This document shows, piece after piece, positions 63,841 through 64,000 of a stretch of DNA of 64,000 bases (position 1 is the first letter of the stretch; every line of letters begins with the position of its first letter). The translations under genes were made by a program, and so were the position numbers. The notes below the pieces were generated by a model that ran no database searches, was not told the DNA's origin, and worked only from the letters and a program-made list of their open reading frames with translations. This stretch comes from Campylobacteraceae bacterium (lineage in GTDB: Bacteria > Campylobacterota > Campylobacteria > Campylobacterales > Sulfurovaceae), in NCBI GenBank assembly GCA_027081065.1, contig JALWLW010000008.1, positions 2,709-66,708 of the forward strand. Direction: 5' to 3'.

Positions 63841-64000
63841 TCATTTAATGAGTATTTCATACCACTCTTTAACAGATTTATCTGTTAATTTAGCTAAAAG
63901 TTTTGCTTTAACTTTAGGTTGCAAATCAAAAGCTAAGATATCTTCTACATAAAGTGCCTTTAGCTCTTCTTTTTTAGCAGCAATAACCACCACCCATTCA
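63841..64000 (-). CDS. rsmI: 3' end of probable rRNA methyltransferase RsmI (partial)
   Basis: The last ~52 residues of a gene running off the right edge: EWVVVIAAKKEELKAL, then VEDILAFDLQPKVKAKLLA and KEWYEILIK before the TGA at 63841. The helical ending fits the RsmI C-terminus, and rsmI precedes rlmB in Campylobacter as I recall. The catalytic domain is not in the window. Confidence 0.6.
   Translation of the reverse strand, partial: EWVVVIAAKKEELKALYVEDILAFDLQPKVKAKLLAKLTDKSVKEWYEILIK

Overview
The window is a low-GC, densely coded bacterial chromosome segment from a Campylobacterota (epsilonproteobacterial) sulfur oxidiser, close to Sulfurimonas, Sulfurovum or Arcobacteraceae; the genus cannot be fixed from the sequence alone. 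Three things point there: a sox cluster with a one-haem SoxA; gene orders that, as I recall them, are typical of the phylum (fabH-plsX-rpmF-DUF177-ndk-fdx; hisC-pheA-lysA-lptG-pth-rplY; hom-aminotransferase-membrane protein-rlmB-rsmI; pgbA-like next to glcD); and a long elongation factor Ts of about 350 residues. No tRNA, rRNA, CRISPR array, prophage or insertion sequence was seen. The longest stretch without an intact gene (41313-42170) holds a broken lipoprotein gene.

Region 1 (1-21 kb) is the energy-metabolism part. After a membrane protein and the RNA helicase dbpA come a split YeeE/YedE sulfur transporter and then, on the minus strand, soxX-Y-Z-A-B, a thioredoxin (SoxW-like), a DsrE-like protein and a protein with two DUF302 domains, closed by a terminator at 3330-3353. 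Upstream of soxX lies a three-gene regulatory set (an anchored Cache-domain protein, an OmpR-type regulator and a histidine kinase). Between the kinase and soxX are phased direct repeats that look like the regulator's binding site. Next upstream is a second minus-strand operon: a periplasmic molybdopterin oxidoreductase of the Psr/Phs/Ttr type in the order B-C-A, followed by a TorD-like chaperone, a four-cluster ferredoxin-like protein, two unrecognised small proteins and a DUF1456 protein.

Region 2 (21-36 kb) is housekeeping: fatty acid and phospholipid initiation (fabH, plsX), rpmF, ndk, ferredoxin, metK, dxs, hisC, pheA, lysA, an LptF/G permease, pth, rplY and a lone pilT. Many of these genes overlap by a few bases and form one minus-strand series.

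Region 3 (36-50 kb) is mixed accessory sequence: DJ-1/PfpI, a metal-binding HMA protein, an internally deleted HD-family gene, a thiopurine-methyltransferase-like enzyme, a single-domain response regulator, a Met-rich periplasmic M48 peptidase, two FMN-binding flavoproteins, a multi-lesion pseudogene, a GNAT, a TRIC-type channel, a fatty acid desaturase, a PgbA-like protein, glcD and yihY.

Region 4 (50-64 kb) holds cell-wall and translation genes (dgkA, ftsI/pbp2, ftsW, murG, rpsB, tsf), a Type II restriction-modification pair (C5 methyltransferase plus a BglII-like endonuclease), then hom, an aminotransferase, a membrane protein, rlmB and the 3' end of probable rsmI. The 224 bases before rpsB contain what reads as a structured leader: an H-type pseudoknot, a cUACGg hairpin and a 10-bp terminator hairpin whose 5' arm can instead pair with an upstream copy of its 3' arm. 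That leader, and the regulator-repeat arrangement in front of soxX, are the most interesting signals in the window.
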